Assembly (NCBI GenBank): GCA_013791775.1
Contig: VMTE01000013.1
Location: forward strand, 104,111-168,110
Source of the DNA: Hyphomonas sp.
GTDB taxonomy: Bacteria; Pseudomonadota; Alphaproteobacteria; Caulobacterales; Hyphomonadaceae
DNA length: 64,000 bases
Direction of reading: 5' to 3'
Numbering within the stretch: position 1 is the first letter of the stretch; each line of letters begins with the position of its first letter. Shown piece after piece: positions 8,920-17,367 of this stretch. The notes below the pieces were generated by a model, which worked only from the letters and a program-made list of their open reading frames with translations, was not told the DNA's origin and made no database searches. A program made the translations under genes and the position numbers.

Positions 8920-10395
8920 ATGCTGAGATCGCAGATCCTCAAGGGTACTTCCTGGCTTCTGGCCGGACGCTTCATCAGCAATGCGCTGGGACTGCTCAGC
9001 ACGCTGATCGCTGCGCGTCTGCTGATGCCTGAGGATTTCGGCCTGATGGCCATCGCGATGAGCGTGTTCGGCATTGCCGGCGCGGTGGTGGAGTTGCCGG
9101 TCGGCGCTGCGCTTGTGCAGATGAAGACGGCCGGGAAGGCGGAATTCGATACGGCCTGGACGATCAACGTCCTGCGCGGCTGCATCGTGGCGATCCTGAT
9201 GGTTCTCGCAGCCTGGCCCGCGTCGCTGATCACGGGTGATCCTCGCCTCTTCGGCCTGGTCACGGCACTGGCGGCCTATCCGCTGATCCTCGGTCTGCGC
9301 AATTCCTGGTTCGAGCAGTACATTCGCGACATGGATTTCCGCCGCGAGGCGCTGCTGGATGTGCTGACCAAGATCACCTCGATCACGGTCATCGTCTGGG
9401 TTGGCCTTGCCACGCGCAGCTACTGGGCCTTGCCGCTCGGCCTCATCGCAGCGGGTCTTGCCAATACGGCCGCTTCTTTCCTGCTGCGTCCGCAGCTTCC
9501 TGCCTTTGGCCTCGGCGCATTCAAGAAGTTCTTCGGATTCTCGGTCTGGATTGGTCTCGGCAACGTGGCTGACAGCGTTCGGGATGCGAGCACGAACTTC
9601 TTCCTCGGGCGCGTACTCGGCAATGCCCGGCTCGGTGCCTTTGCCGTCGGCTCGCAGTTCGGCGAGCGGCTTGAGCTTGTGCTCTATGCACCGATGGAGC
9701 GCACCTTGTTTGCCGCGTTCAGTTCGATCCAGGACGATGCGGCGCGGGTGCGCGAGGTCTATCTCAAGAGCCTCCACACCTGCGCCGCGATCATCCTGCC
9801 GGTCTGTGCAGGGATGGGCCTTCTCGCGCCCGAGATCATCGGTGTCGCGTTGGGGCCGAACTGGCCGGTTGCTTCGCTGGTGCTGGCTTTTGTGGCGCCG
9901 ATCACGGCCATCTACCTGCTTGCGGGACTGAGCAATTCACTGGCCAACGCGCTTGGCCATCCGCGCGAATTGTTCAAGTTCAAGGCGCTTTCAGCGGCGC
10001 TGCACATTCCGGCGTTGGCGGTGGGGTTGATCGGCTTCGGCCTCGTGGGCGCGCTCTGGGCCTGCGCCTTCACGGCGCTCGGCTGGTATCTGGCCAGCCT
10101 GCATGTGGTCGCCCGGGTCACCGGATTGACCCTGCGGGCGCAGATGGAAGTGATCGGCCGCTCGGCGGCGTCGACTTTGGTGATGTGCGGCGTCGTCGCG
10201 GCGCTCCGGCAGGGGGTGTTTGAAGGCGGTGCGGATACGTTCGCTGGCATGATCGTTCAGGCCGGCATGCTGGCGGCCGCCGGCGCGCTGACCTATATCG
10301 GCGCGCACCTTACGCTCTGGCAATTGTCCGGGCGGCGTGAGGGAATCGAGGCACTCGCGCTTTCGGTCCTGGGGCGGCGGCTTTCGGCCTTGTGA
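8920..10395 (+). CDS. oligosaccharide flippase, Wzx/PST type
   Basis: A 491-residue inner-membrane protein with about 12-14 hydrophobic helices spread evenly, starting with the family-like LKGTSWLLAGRFISNALGL and AARLLMPEDFGLMAIAMS. This matches the polysaccharide transporter (PST) branch of the MOP flippase superfamily, which moves lipid-linked repeat units across the inner membrane. It begins 8 nt after the glycosyltransferase and is probably translated from the same mRNA. Its last 86 nt overlap the 3' end of the convergent ATP-grasp-like gene; the overlapping part encodes a non-membrane tail, so both frames can be real. Confidence 0.88.
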   Translation: MLRSQILKGTSWLLAGRFISNALGLLSTLIAARLLMPEDFGLMAIAMSVFGIAGAVVELPVGAALVQMKTAGKAEFDTAWTINVLRGCIVAILMVLAAWPASLITGDPRLFGLVTALAAYPLILGLRNSWFEQYIRDMDFRREALLDVLTKITSITVIVWVGLATRSYWALPLGLIAAGLANTAASFLLRPQLPAFGLGAFKKFFGFSVWIGLGNVADSVRDASTNFFLGRVLGNARLGAFAVGSQFGERLELVLYAPMERTLFAAFSSIQDDAARVREVYLKSLHTCAAIILPVCAGMGLLAPEIIGVALGPNWPVASLVLAFVAPITAIYLLAGLSNSLANALGHPRELFKFKALSAALHIPALAVGLIGFGLVGALWACAFTALGWYLASLHVVARVTGLTLRAQMEVIGRSAASTLVMCGVVAALRQGVFEGGADTFAGMIVQAGMLAAAGALTYIGAHLTLWQLSGRREGIEALALSVLGRRLSAL

Positions 10396-11284
10396 TCCCG
10401 GACGGCTGGTCGCCCTGTTCGCCCAGCATACGGACGATCTCTCCGGCAAATGCCTTCAGCATCAGGTCCGTGCCGTCACCGAACTTCTCGGTGCCGCTGA
10501 AGGCTCCGACGCCGAGTGTCTTGTTGGCATCGAACACGAACGGCGTGCCGTCCACGAGGACATAGTCGATCTTTCCGTAGTCGAGCTTCAGGCGGTGGCG
10601 CATGTTCAGAAGGCGCGGATGCGGCGTGAAGGGCAGGCAGGAGACGTGCTCGTCTTCGGTAATGATTTTGGCGGCAGAGCGTTCGATGTTCTCGTAATGC
10701 AGGTCGCCGAGGAAGATGTATTCGCGAAGCAGGTTCTTCGCGCCGTCTTTTTCCAGGATCAGCTTCTGTACGATGTTGTCGCGGGTGAAATAGGCGCGCG
10801 GCACGTCCGCGAGGTCCGGGAAGATACGGTAGTCGGCCTTGGTACGGATGAGCGGCTTCGGCGCGCCGGACAGGGCGCGCCGGGCGCGGCGCGCGACGAG
10901 ACTCAGCAGATTTCGGTCACCGTGTTCAGGCGCGCCGCCATAGTTGAGATTGGATTTGACGATGACCGGCGCGGGATAGGCTTCGGCGCTGTTCAGCAGT
11001 CCATCGACGAAAGTGTGCTTGCGGATATCGAGCGCGTAGCCGTTGATCTGGCGCGCGTAGCGGCCGGCAAACCGGGCGATGCCGGGGTGAACAACCGACC
11101 GGTCGACGTGCACGAAGATCGCGTCCGCCGGGACAAACCGGCCGGTTCCGTAGAGGTGGATGATGTCGATGCCAAGGGCTTCGAGATAGTCCGCGATCTG
11201 CATGACCATGTAATATCGCGCGCCCGGCGGAGCGTCCGGACTGTGCAGGATCGCCAGCTTCTTTCTGCATTCCGGCATGAGCAT
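10310..11284 (-). CDS. ATP-grasp-like protein near polysaccharide genes
   Basis: A 324-residue soluble protein. The middle and C-terminal parts look like the catalytic half of an ATP-grasp fold: VIVKSNLNYGG (lysine for ATP binding), KLILEKD followed by LLREYIF, and a metal-binding end DYVLVDGTPFVFDANKTLG with the D...N pair typical of the family. The N-terminal KLAILHSPDAPPGARYYMVM and IDIIHLYG segments would be the pre-ATP-grasp domain. Such proteins ligate amino acids or modify glycans; the neighbourhood suggests surface polysaccharide decoration, an inference only. The last 18 residues are basic and Pro-rich and are encoded opposite the flippase 3' end. Confidence 0.6.
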   Translation of the reverse strand: MLMPECRKKLAILHSPDAPPGARYYMVMQIADYLEALGIDIIHLYGTGRFVPADAIFVHVDRSVVHPGIARFAGRYARQINGYALDIRKHTFVDGLLNSAEAYPAPVIVKSNLNYGGAPEHGDRNLLSLVARRARRALSGAPKPLIRTKADYRIFPDLADVPRAYFTRDNIVQKLILEKDGAKNLLREYIFLGDLHYENIERSAAKIITEDEHVSCLPFTPHPRLLNMRHRLKLDYGKIDYVLVDGTPFVFDANKTLGVGAFSGTEKFGDGTDLMLKAFAGEIVRMLGEQGDQPSGITRPKAAAPGPKARVPRFPHAARTIARA

Positions 11285-11397
11285 TGCGGCCTTGTGGTTC
11301 GGCCGGAACGCAAGCTCGGTGTTCCGGCAATCCTTCCGGACACTAGCCGCAAGTGGTAAATTTCAGCTGGGGACGACGTGTCAAATTCAATCGAAGT

Positions 11398-12072
11398 TCA
11401 GGCGCGCAGTGCTGCAACTTCGGCGGGCTCCAGAAGCCGCCAGGCGCCGTCCGGAAGATCGCCCAGTGTCAGCGGACCAAAGCGCGATCGGTGCAGGGTC
11501 TCGACGTGATTGCCCGCTGCGGCGAACATGCGGCGGACCTGATGGTAGCGTCCTTCGTTGAGGGTGAGGCGGGCGGTGCGCTCGCCGGTGACGTCCAGCT
11601 GGGCCGGCAGGCAGGGCTTGTCCTCGCCGCGCAGGACTAGCGTGCCGGACGCGAACAGCGCCGCTTCATGGCCCTCCAGCGGACGCGCCAGATGCGCATC
11701 GTAGGTCTTCTCTATGCTCGACTTCGGCGAGATCAGCCGGTGCAACAGTGCGCCATCATCGGTAAACAGAAGAAGTCCGGTCGTATCCGCATCGAGGCGG
11801 CCGACCGACGAGACCTTCGGATCGCGCTTCTGGAAACGAGCGGGCATCAGATCGTATACCAGCCGCCCCTGATCGGAGTGGGAGCATGTAAACCCGGCGG
11901 GTTTGTTCAGCATCAGGATCATACCGGCAGGCGGATCGAGCGGCTCGCCGTCGATGCGCAGCGCGTCTCCATCGCCGGTCACACGCCCGTCGCGGATCGC
12001 GATCGCCATTTCCTTGCGCGAGCCATAGCCTAGCGCGGCAAGTTGCTTGGCCAGTTTGCGAACGTCGCTCAT
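11398..12072 (-). CDS. rsuA: 16S rRNA pseudouridine synthase, RsuA family
   Basis: A 224-residue protein with an N-terminal S4-like RNA-binding region (about residues 1-45) and the RluB/RsuA catalytic domain. The catalytic motif is SVGRLDADTTGLLLFTDDG, where the Asp after GRL is the nucleophile, preceded by MLNKPAGFTCSHSD (the KP...V/T motif) and followed by NEGRYHQVRRMFAA. Length and motifs fit RsuA, which makes pseudouridine 516 in 16S rRNA; a paralogue such as RluE cannot be excluded. The start overlaps the stop of the methyltransferase gene by 4 nt, so two rRNA-modifying enzymes are translationally coupled. Confidence 0.85.
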   Translation of the reverse strand: MSDVRKLAKQLAALGYGSRKEMAIAIRDGRVTGDGDALRIDGEPLDPPAGMILMLNKPAGFTCSHSDQGRLVYDLMPARFQKRDPKVSSVGRLDADTTGLLLFTDDGALLHRLISPKSSIEKTYDAHLARPLEGHEAALFASGTLVLRGEDKPCLPAQLDVTGERTARLTLNEGRYHQVRRMFAAAGNHVETLHRSRFGPLTLGDLPDGAWRLLEPAEVAALRA

Positions 12073-13112
12073 TTCGGCCGTTTTGGTCGTTCGGCCCGGA
12101 TGATCTTGTAGCCGCCTTCATCCTCGAGCATTTCGTGCGACTTGAAGCAGGCGGCGAGCTCGCCCTCATAGGGCAGGTGCCGGTTGGCGACGAGCCAGAG
12201 TGTGCCGCCAGGCTTCAATGTCTGCGCGGCGGCGCGGATGAACCCCCGGCCCAGCGCCGAGTTATCCGCCCGCCCGGTATGGAAGGGCGGGTTCATCACG
12301 ACGAAATCATAGGCCTTCTGCGGCAGGTCGGTCAGCACATCAGACCAATGCGCCGTGAACCGGCCCTCGAAGGGGGCGAGCGTCTGCTCGATGCAGGCGC
12401 GCGCGCGGTATTCGGCTTCGTAGAGGTCGATCCGCTCGACCTTCGGGCAGTGAAGCAGGATCTCGCGCGTCAGGAATCCGTAGCCTCCACCCAGGTCGGC
12501 GCCGATGCCCTTGGTGGATTCGGGCACGGAATCGGCCAGCAGTTCACTGCCGGGATCGACCCGGTCCCAGCTAAACAGGCCCGGACGGCTCCAGAGGCCG
12601 GGCTCGATCTCGCGCACGCTGTCCTCGGCGATCCAGTCCTCGGCCAGCGCCGTGTTGACGTTGGCAGCTACCTTGCGGGCCCAGAAGGCGCGGCACTTGT
12701 GTTTTGACAGGCTGCCGGCCTCGCCCGCGATTTCCGCGAGTTGCTTCTCGCCGGTCTTGCCGCCCAGCGTGTTCGGCAGGCTGGCGAGCACGTAACTGCC
12801 TTCCGGCGCTGCCAGCAGGGCGCGGGCATAGAGTGCCCGGGCCTGGTCGCGCTGGCGGGGCGGCACCACGATCGTCAGTGCGGCTTCCGGCAAATCAACC
12901 GAGTCCACCGCCAGCACGCTGTAACCGGCAGCCTTCAGGGCGTCGTGGGCCGTTTTGAGGCTGGTGCGGCAGACCACGCGGTCCTTCGGCAACTGGGCCA
13001 GCCAGGGGCCGGGCTCGGCGTTCAGCACGAGGATCGTGCCGGTCTCGGGCAAAGGTACGGCGCCGCTGTCGAAAGCGAGCAAGAGCGTGTCAAAAACAAC
13101 AGGGTCCATCAT
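12069..13112 (-). CDS. RsmC-like rRNA guanine-N2 methyltransferase
   Basis: A 347-residue SAM-dependent methyltransferase. The C-terminal half has the SAM-binding GIGADLGGGYGFLTREIL motif and the N2-guanine/adenine signature VVMNPPFHTG, then TLKPGGTLWLVANRHLPYE, very typical of RsmC/RlmG. The N-terminal half is a degenerate methyltransferase-like domain, also as in RsmC (about 340 residues). The likely substrate is a guanine in 16S rRNA (G1207 in E. coli). ATG 13112 is preferred over GTG 13121, but the upstream region has only a weak ribosome binding site. It is followed by rsuA with a 4-nt overlap. Confidence 0.8.
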   Translation of the reverse strand: MMDPVVFDTLLLAFDSGAVPLPETGTILVLNAEPGPWLAQLPKDRVVCRTSLKTAHDALKAAGYSVLAVDSVDLPEAALTIVVPPRQRDQARALYARALLAAPEGSYVLASLPNTLGGKTGEKQLAEIAGEAGSLSKHKCRAFWARKVAANVNTALAEDWIAEDSVREIEPGLWSRPGLFSWDRVDPGSELLADSVPESTKGIGADLGGGYGFLTREILLHCPKVERIDLYEAEYRARACIEQTLAPFEGRFTAHWSDVLTDLPQKAYDFVVMNPPFHTGRADNSALGRGFIRAAAQTLKPGGTLWLVANRHLPYEGELAACFKSHEMLEDEGGYKIIRAERPKRPK

Positions 13113-13141
13113 CGGCGGCACCGATAGCGGCGTGCGGCGCC

Positions 13142-13176
13142 AAAGAAAAGCCCCGCCGGCTTTGGACCGGCGGGGC
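13142..13176 (-). terminator. rho-independent terminator of the thiolase gene
   Basis: A perfect 10-bp GC stem (GCCCCGCCGG / CCGGCGGGGC, arms 13150-13159 and 13167-13176) with a 7-nt loop. On the minus strand it is followed by TTTTCTTT. It sits 24 nt after the thiolase stop and separates it from the rsmC-like gene. Confidence 0.9.
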
Positions 13177-13199
13177 GCTTCATTGTTTGGTGGGCCGGA

Positions 13200-14450
13200 T
13201 CAGGCGCCGAGACGCTCGATGATGATGGCCGGGGCCATGCCGCCGGCGGCGCACATGGTGACGAGGCCGTAGCGGCCGCCCGAACGCTCAAGCTCGTCAA
13301 GTGCGGTGCCGATCAGGATCGATCCGGTGGCGCCGATCGGGTGGCCGAGGGCCATGGCGCCGCCATTGATGTTCACCTTGTCGCGGTTGAGCTTCAGGTC
13401 ACGGATGAACTTCTCGGTCACGACCGAGAAGGCTTCGTTGATTTCATAGACGTCAATATCGTCCGTCGTGAGGCCGGCTTTTTCGAGCACTTTCTTCGCT
13501 GCCGGAACCGGGGCGTTGAGCATCAGTGTAGGGCAGTCGCCCATGTTGGCGGTGGCAACAACGCGCGCGCGCGCCTTCAGGCCGTGCTTTTTCATGTAGC
13601 CTTCCGAGGACAGAAGGATCGCGGCGGCGCCATCGACAACGCCCGACGAGTTTCCGGCATGGTGGACGTGGTTCACCTTGCCCACGAGCTGCGGGTAAAT
13701 GCGCGTGAGGAGGTTGCCATAGGTATTGCCCTGATCATCGACCGGGATGTCCATGTACATGTTGAACACGGTCTTCAGGCCCGCAAGGCTTTCCATCGTG
13801 GTCTGCGGACGCGGGAATTCTTCATGATCGAGGGCCAGTGATCCGTCCACGTTGTAAACCGGCACCAGAGATTTCGCGAACCGGTTTTCTTTGATGGCCT
13901 GGGCGGCGCGCTGCTGGCTGGTGACCGCGAGGCGGTCAACGGCTTCGCGGTCGATGCCTTCCAGCGTGGCGATGGCGTCGGCGCAAACGCCCTGCTGTGT
14001 TTGCGGATGACTGGCGCGAAGGCGCAGGTTGCCCACGTCCATCGTCGGCGGCGATTTCGGATCGGCGGTGGCCGCCGTGTAGCTCATCATTTCGCAGCCG
14101 CCCGCGATCACGCAATCTTCCATGCCCGACATGATCTGCGCCGCCGCAAGGCTGACGGACGTGATGCCCGAGCCGCAGAACCGGTCGAGCGTTACGCCCG
14201 AAGCCTTGATGCTGTAACCGGCATCGAGCGCGGCCATCCGGCCCATGTCGGCGCCCTGCGCGCCGCGCTGGCTGGAGGTGCCCCAGATGATGTCATCTAC
14301 GGTTGCGGTGTCGAGCTTGTTGCGCGCCGCAATCGCGCTGAGCACGGTCGCCGCCAGGTGCTGCGGGTGCATATGGGCGAGGGCGCCCTTGCCGACCTTG
14401 CCGATGCCGCGAGGGGTGCGGCAGGCATCAACGATATAGGCTTCAGCCAT
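13200..14450 (-). CDS. acetyl-CoA acetyltransferase (thiolase family)
   Basis: A 416-residue thiolase, longer than the ~393 residues of biosynthetic thiolases and close to FadI/FadA-like members. The nucleophile Cys92 lies in [12 protein letters not shown], the GGCEMMS motif follows, and the C-terminal catalytic pair is seen in [15 protein letters not shown] (His) and [12 protein letters not shown] (second Cys). It should condense or cleave acyl-CoAs in fatty-acid or amino-acid catabolism in the cytosol. GGGAGA lies just upstream of ATG 14450. It is monocistronic, with its own terminator, and an inverted repeat about 65 nt upstream may be its operator. Confidence 0.92.
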   Translation of the reverse strand: MAEAYIVDACRTPRGIGKVGKGALAHMHPQHLAATVLSAIAARNKLDTATVDDIIWGTSSQRGAQGADMGRMAALDAGYSIKASGVTLDRFCGSGITSVSLAAAQIMSGMEDCVIAGGCEMMSYTAATADPKSPPTMDVGNLRLRASHPQTQQGVCADAIATLEGIDREAVDRLAVTSQQRAAQAIKENRFAKSLVPVYNVDGSLALDHEEFPRPQTTMESLAGLKTVFNMYMDIPVDDQGNTYGNLLTRIYPQLVGKVNHVHHAGNSSGVVDGAAAILLSSEGYMKKHGLKARARVVATANMGDCPTLMLNAPVPAAKKVLEKAGLTTDDIDVYEINEAFSVVTEKFIRDLKLNRDKVNINGGAMALGHPIGATGSILIGTALDELERSGGRYGLVTMCAAGGMAPAIIIERLGA

Positions 14451-14512
14451 GATGGATCTCCCTTGTGTGATCTTGTTTGTCAGGCCCTTGGTCGTCGGGC
14501 GCTTGGTGGCAT

Positions 14513-14533
14513 CGCTTTACGCGAACGTAAGCG
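14513..14533. promoter_or_regulatory. inverted repeat upstream of the thiolase gene (possible LiuR/MerR-type operator)
   Basis: The core TTACG-CGAA-CGTAA (14517-14530) is a perfect 5-bp inverted repeat flanked by CGCT and GCG. It resembles the TTTACG...CGTAAA boxes bound by MerR-family LiuR regulators of acyl-CoA and branched-chain catabolism genes. It lies between the divergent thiolase and protease genes, 67 nt from the thiolase start. Assignment is by motif memory only. Confidence 0.4.
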
Positions 14534-14627
14534 TAAGCGAAAGCCGTGACGTTGGGGGAAGGCGGGTCCCACTTTTGCTGTCCGGCCGGGCGATTCCGTG
14601 GCATGGTCTCTCACGGGAGAAACGCAC

Positions 14628-15596
14628 ATGGCGCAAAGCCGTGGTCCGATATGGCAGCTGGCGGCCCTCGCGGTCGGGCATGCTCTTGTGGCAAATGCGG
14701 CGGGCGCGACCGAGCGCGCGGTGATCCCGTTCGAGATGAACCGGTTCGATCACATGGTGGTTGAACTTCGGCTCAACGAGCTGACATCGACGACCGGCGT
14801 GGTCGATACCGCCGCCACCTTCGCCATGGTGGACAGCACGGCCGCCCTGCGCAGCGGCGTGGCGCCGCCGGGCGCGGCGGCCCGCACCGTGAATATCCTC
14901 GGCGTGAACGGCACGCAGGATTATCCGGTCGTCCGATTGAATACCGTCGAGGCCGGGAACCTGCGGATTCATGCCGTCGATGCCGCCTTTAACGATGCCA
15001 TCGGTGTGCCGGGATCGGCTGCGAATGTGTTGCCGGCCTCTGCCTTTCCCGGCGATGTGCTCGAGTTCGATTTCGAAGCCGGAACCATCTCTGCCTACGA
15101 TGGCAGACCCGACATCGCACGCTCGCGCGTGGCTGACTCGCTGGCCTATACGGTCGAGGGTGGTCTGATCTTCATCGACGTACGGATCAACGGTAAGCGT
15201 GGACGCGCGCTGATCGATACCGGCTCCAGCCTGTCCTATGTGAACTCCGCCTTTGCGCGGCAGGCCTCGATGCGCCGCAACGAAGACCTGACGCACATGC
15301 TGTTCGGCGCCACCGGCGACACCGAGACGGCCTGGATCGCAACCGCCAGGAAGGTGCGTCTGGCGGATTTCTTCGTGCCTGATGCCCACCTCATGGTTTC
15401 AGATCCGGTGCTGCTCGATGAGCTTGGCCTGCTGGCAGAACCGGTCATGGTGCTCGGGCTCGACTTCCTGTCGAAGTTCCGGCTGCAGTTTGACCGGCGC
15501 AAGCAGCGCCTGATTCTCAGCCTGCCCGGCGACACGACCGGCCGCGTCGGTCTGGCGCTGTCGGCGGACGCGACCCGGCTGCCGCAGGAACGCTAG
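14628..15596 (+). CDS. exported retropepsin-like aspartic protease with two domain copies
   Basis: A 322-residue protein with a signal peptide (residues 1-27, ending ANAAGA). GGGAG lies 11 nt before ATG 14628. It contains two retropepsin-like halves. The second has the active-site form RALIDTGSSLSYVN (Asp197) and the C-terminal VMVLGLDFLSKFRL hydrophobic-hydrophobic-Gly motif. The first half has the equivalent GVVDTAATFAMVD (Asp60), where Gly of DTG is replaced by Ala. Retropepsin-like bacterial proteases normally dimerise, so an internal pair would resemble a single-chain pepsin. Periplasmic location is inferred. Substrate unknown. Confidence 0.75.
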   Translation: MAQSRGPIWQLAALAVGHALVANAAGATERAVIPFEMNRFDHMVVELRLNELTSTTGVVDTAATFAMVDSTAALRSGVAPPGAAARTVNILGVNGTQDYPVVRLNTVEAGNLRIHAVDAAFNDAIGVPGSAANVLPASAFPGDVLEFDFEAGTISAYDGRPDIARSRVADSLAYTVEGGLIFIDVRINGKRGRALIDTGSSLSYVNSAFARQASMRRNEDLTHMLFGATGDTETAWIATARKVRLADFFVPDAHLMVSDPVLLDELGLLAEPVMVLGLDFLSKFRLQFDRRKQRLILSLPGDTTGRVGLALSADATRLPQER

Positions 15597-15876
15597 CGGC
15601 GCCACGAAAAGTGGTCCCGGTTTTCATATACACACCGCAACCAACAAGGTTGTTGGATCAAAACGCTGGTTCCGAGAATCAGCGCCTTATTCTGGCGCAA
15701 TGGTCCTTGTGCCTCATCCTGAATGCGCCGGACTCCAGCGACGCATGCGGCGTCCGTGATCGGAATCGATCCACGGCGTGATCGGCGGACTTTCCGGGCG
15801 CGGATGTTCGGGCTTTGCCGGTAGCAGCCATCAGGCTGCGGCCCCAAAGGGAGGGCCAGATTATCCGACAGGCACC
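15597..15876. other. 280-nt intergenic region with small hairpins, possible dispersed-repeat remnant
   Basis: No convincing gene is present. The stretch from 15603 (ACGAAAAGTGGTCCCGGTTT) resembles the CGAAAAGTGG...CCGGTTTTC sequences scattered between genes in many alphaproteobacteria. It is followed by small inverted repeats: CCAACAA-GG-TTGTTGG (15641-15656), GCTGGTTC-CGA-GAATCAGC with one mismatch (15665-15683), and GCGCC...GGCGC (15682-15698). It separates convergent genes, so one hairpin may also help termination. Confidence 0.35.
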
Positions 15877-17364
15877 CTATCGGACAGCTGCGGAACAGAC
15901 CCGTGCGTTCCACGCTTCGATCAGGGCATGCGGCGTTCCTGTTCCGAAGACATACCGGTCGGGGCGGACGAGAACGGCGTCCGCTTGCCAGGCTTCAAGC
16001 CACCCCAGGAGACCTGCTGCAAAGCTCGCAAGTTCGGCGGACTCAAGGCTCTTTGCCGAGATCCCGGCGGCGGCGACGGATGAAGACTTGCTGATCAGCC
16101 ACGGCCCGGCGCCCAGAACATCGTCGAGGCGTTGTGCGCCGTCTTCGGATCGGATTTGCGGGAAGTAATCACCGGCGCCGGCACTGCCCTCGAGGATGAG
16201 GCCGGACGAGATGTTGGGGTAGGCGAGCCGTCCGTCAGGTGACTGGCCGGCGGCGCGTGCGGCCAGCATTTGCCGGTCCCGCGCCGCCGCAGCTGCCGGA
16301 TCGGTGATGCAGACGGTCTGTCCCATCATCATCGCCATCTGGATCGTGGCCCGCGTATTGGGTTCGCGTTCCGGCTGATAGGAATCGAGGATCGCGTCGG
16401 ACGCCTTCCCCTTTGCAATCATTCCGAGTTTCCAGCCGAGATTTGCAGCGTCTCGGGCGCCGGCGCAGAGGCCCTGGCCCGCAAACGGCGGCGTCTGGTG
16501 TGCCGCGTCGCCCGCTAGCAGAACCCGGCCCTTGCGCCAGGTTTTCGCGACGCGCGCATTGAACTGGTAGACTGCCTTGCGTTCCAGCGTGACGGCGCCC
16601 TCGACGTCCCAGGGCTCGAGGAGGCGCTCGATGAAAGCATCCGCGATGACCTGCTCCGGTGTCTCGCCCGGAAGAATCATGAATTCCCAGCGATGACGCC
16701 CTTCGCCCATCAGCACGCAGGTCGTCGGCCGTTCCGGATCGCAGATCTGGAGATTCATTTTTGGCAGACGTTCCGCATCGTGCACGATCGTGTCGATCAC
16801 CAGCCAGGGCTCGTCGAAATTGAGATCGTCCCGTTCGATGCCGGCCATGGTGCGAACCGGGCTGTGCGTCCCGTCGGCACCAACCAGGTAACGGGCATTG
16901 AGTGTGCGTGCGCCCCCGGGTGTTTCGAACGTCACGGAGATGCTGTCACCGGACTCTTCGAAGCCCTTGAATCGCCAGCCTGTGCGCAATTCGGCGCCGC
17001 TGCCGGGCAGCTTGTCGCGCAGGGCGTTTTCCAGCGAGGGCTGGTGGATCATGTTGGCGCCGGGCCAACCGCCGGGGCCGATCTGGTCCGAGCTTTCAAA
17101 CCGCAACAGGATCTGGCCGTCCGCCGTCAGGAAATCATAGCACGGCGTGGTCCGGCTGGTCGCTGCAATCGGTTCAGCTGCACCGAACGACTGAAAGATC
17201 CGCATCACTTCATGGTCGATGTGGGCGGCGCGCGGCAGGGGATAAACGTCTGGCTCCTTCTCGCAGACGATCACCGAAGCACCGCTCTGGGCGGCGATCA
17301 GGGCGAGGGCAATGCCGGTCGGTCCTCCCCCGACAACCAAGACATCACAATCCAGGCCAACCAT
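15877..17364 (-). CDS. FAD-dependent aromatic monooxygenase, MhpA-like
   Basis: A 495-residue class A flavoprotein monooxygenase. Motifs: the dinucleotide fold VLVVGGGPTGIALALIAAQ (residues 8-26), the DG motif LVGADGTHSPVR (160-171) and the GD motif VLLAGDAAHQTPPFAGQG (281-298). A long C-terminal thioredoxin-like domain ends with DAVLVRPDRYVFGTG, the arrangement seen in MhpA, PheA and resorcinol hydroxylases. It should hydroxylate a phenolic ring using NAD(P)H and O2. Being next to an extradiol dioxygenase and an FAH-type hydrolase, its product is probably a catechol. Substrate unknown. It is the last gene of the leftward operon, 3 nt after the FAH gene. Confidence 0.88.
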   Translation of the reverse strand: MVGLDCDVLVVGGGPTGIALALIAAQSGASVIVCEKEPDVYPLPRAAHIDHEVMRIFQSFGAAEPIAATSRTTPCYDFLTADGQILLRFESSDQIGPGGWPGANMIHQPSLENALRDKLPGSGAELRTGWRFKGFEESGDSISVTFETPGGARTLNARYLVGADGTHSPVRTMAGIERDDLNFDEPWLVIDTIVHDAERLPKMNLQICDPERPTTCVLMGEGRHRWEFMILPGETPEQVIADAFIERLLEPWDVEGAVTLERKAVYQFNARVAKTWRKGRVLLAGDAAHQTPPFAGQGLCAGARDAANLGWKLGMIAKGKASDAILDSYQPEREPNTRATIQMAMMMGQTVCITDPAAAAARDRQMLAARAAGQSPDGRLAYPNISSGLILEGSAGAGDYFPQIRSEDGAQRLDDVLGAGPWLISKSSSVAAAGISAKSLESAELASFAAGLLGWLEAWQADAVLVRPDRYVFGTGTPHALIEAWNARVCSAAVR

Positions 17365-17367
17365 GTC

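Noticed and set aside
15593-15913. A 106-codon frame on the minus strand after the protease gene
   Set aside because: No ribosome binding site or family features, overlaps the monooxygenase 3' end, and covers hairpin-rich intergenic sequence.
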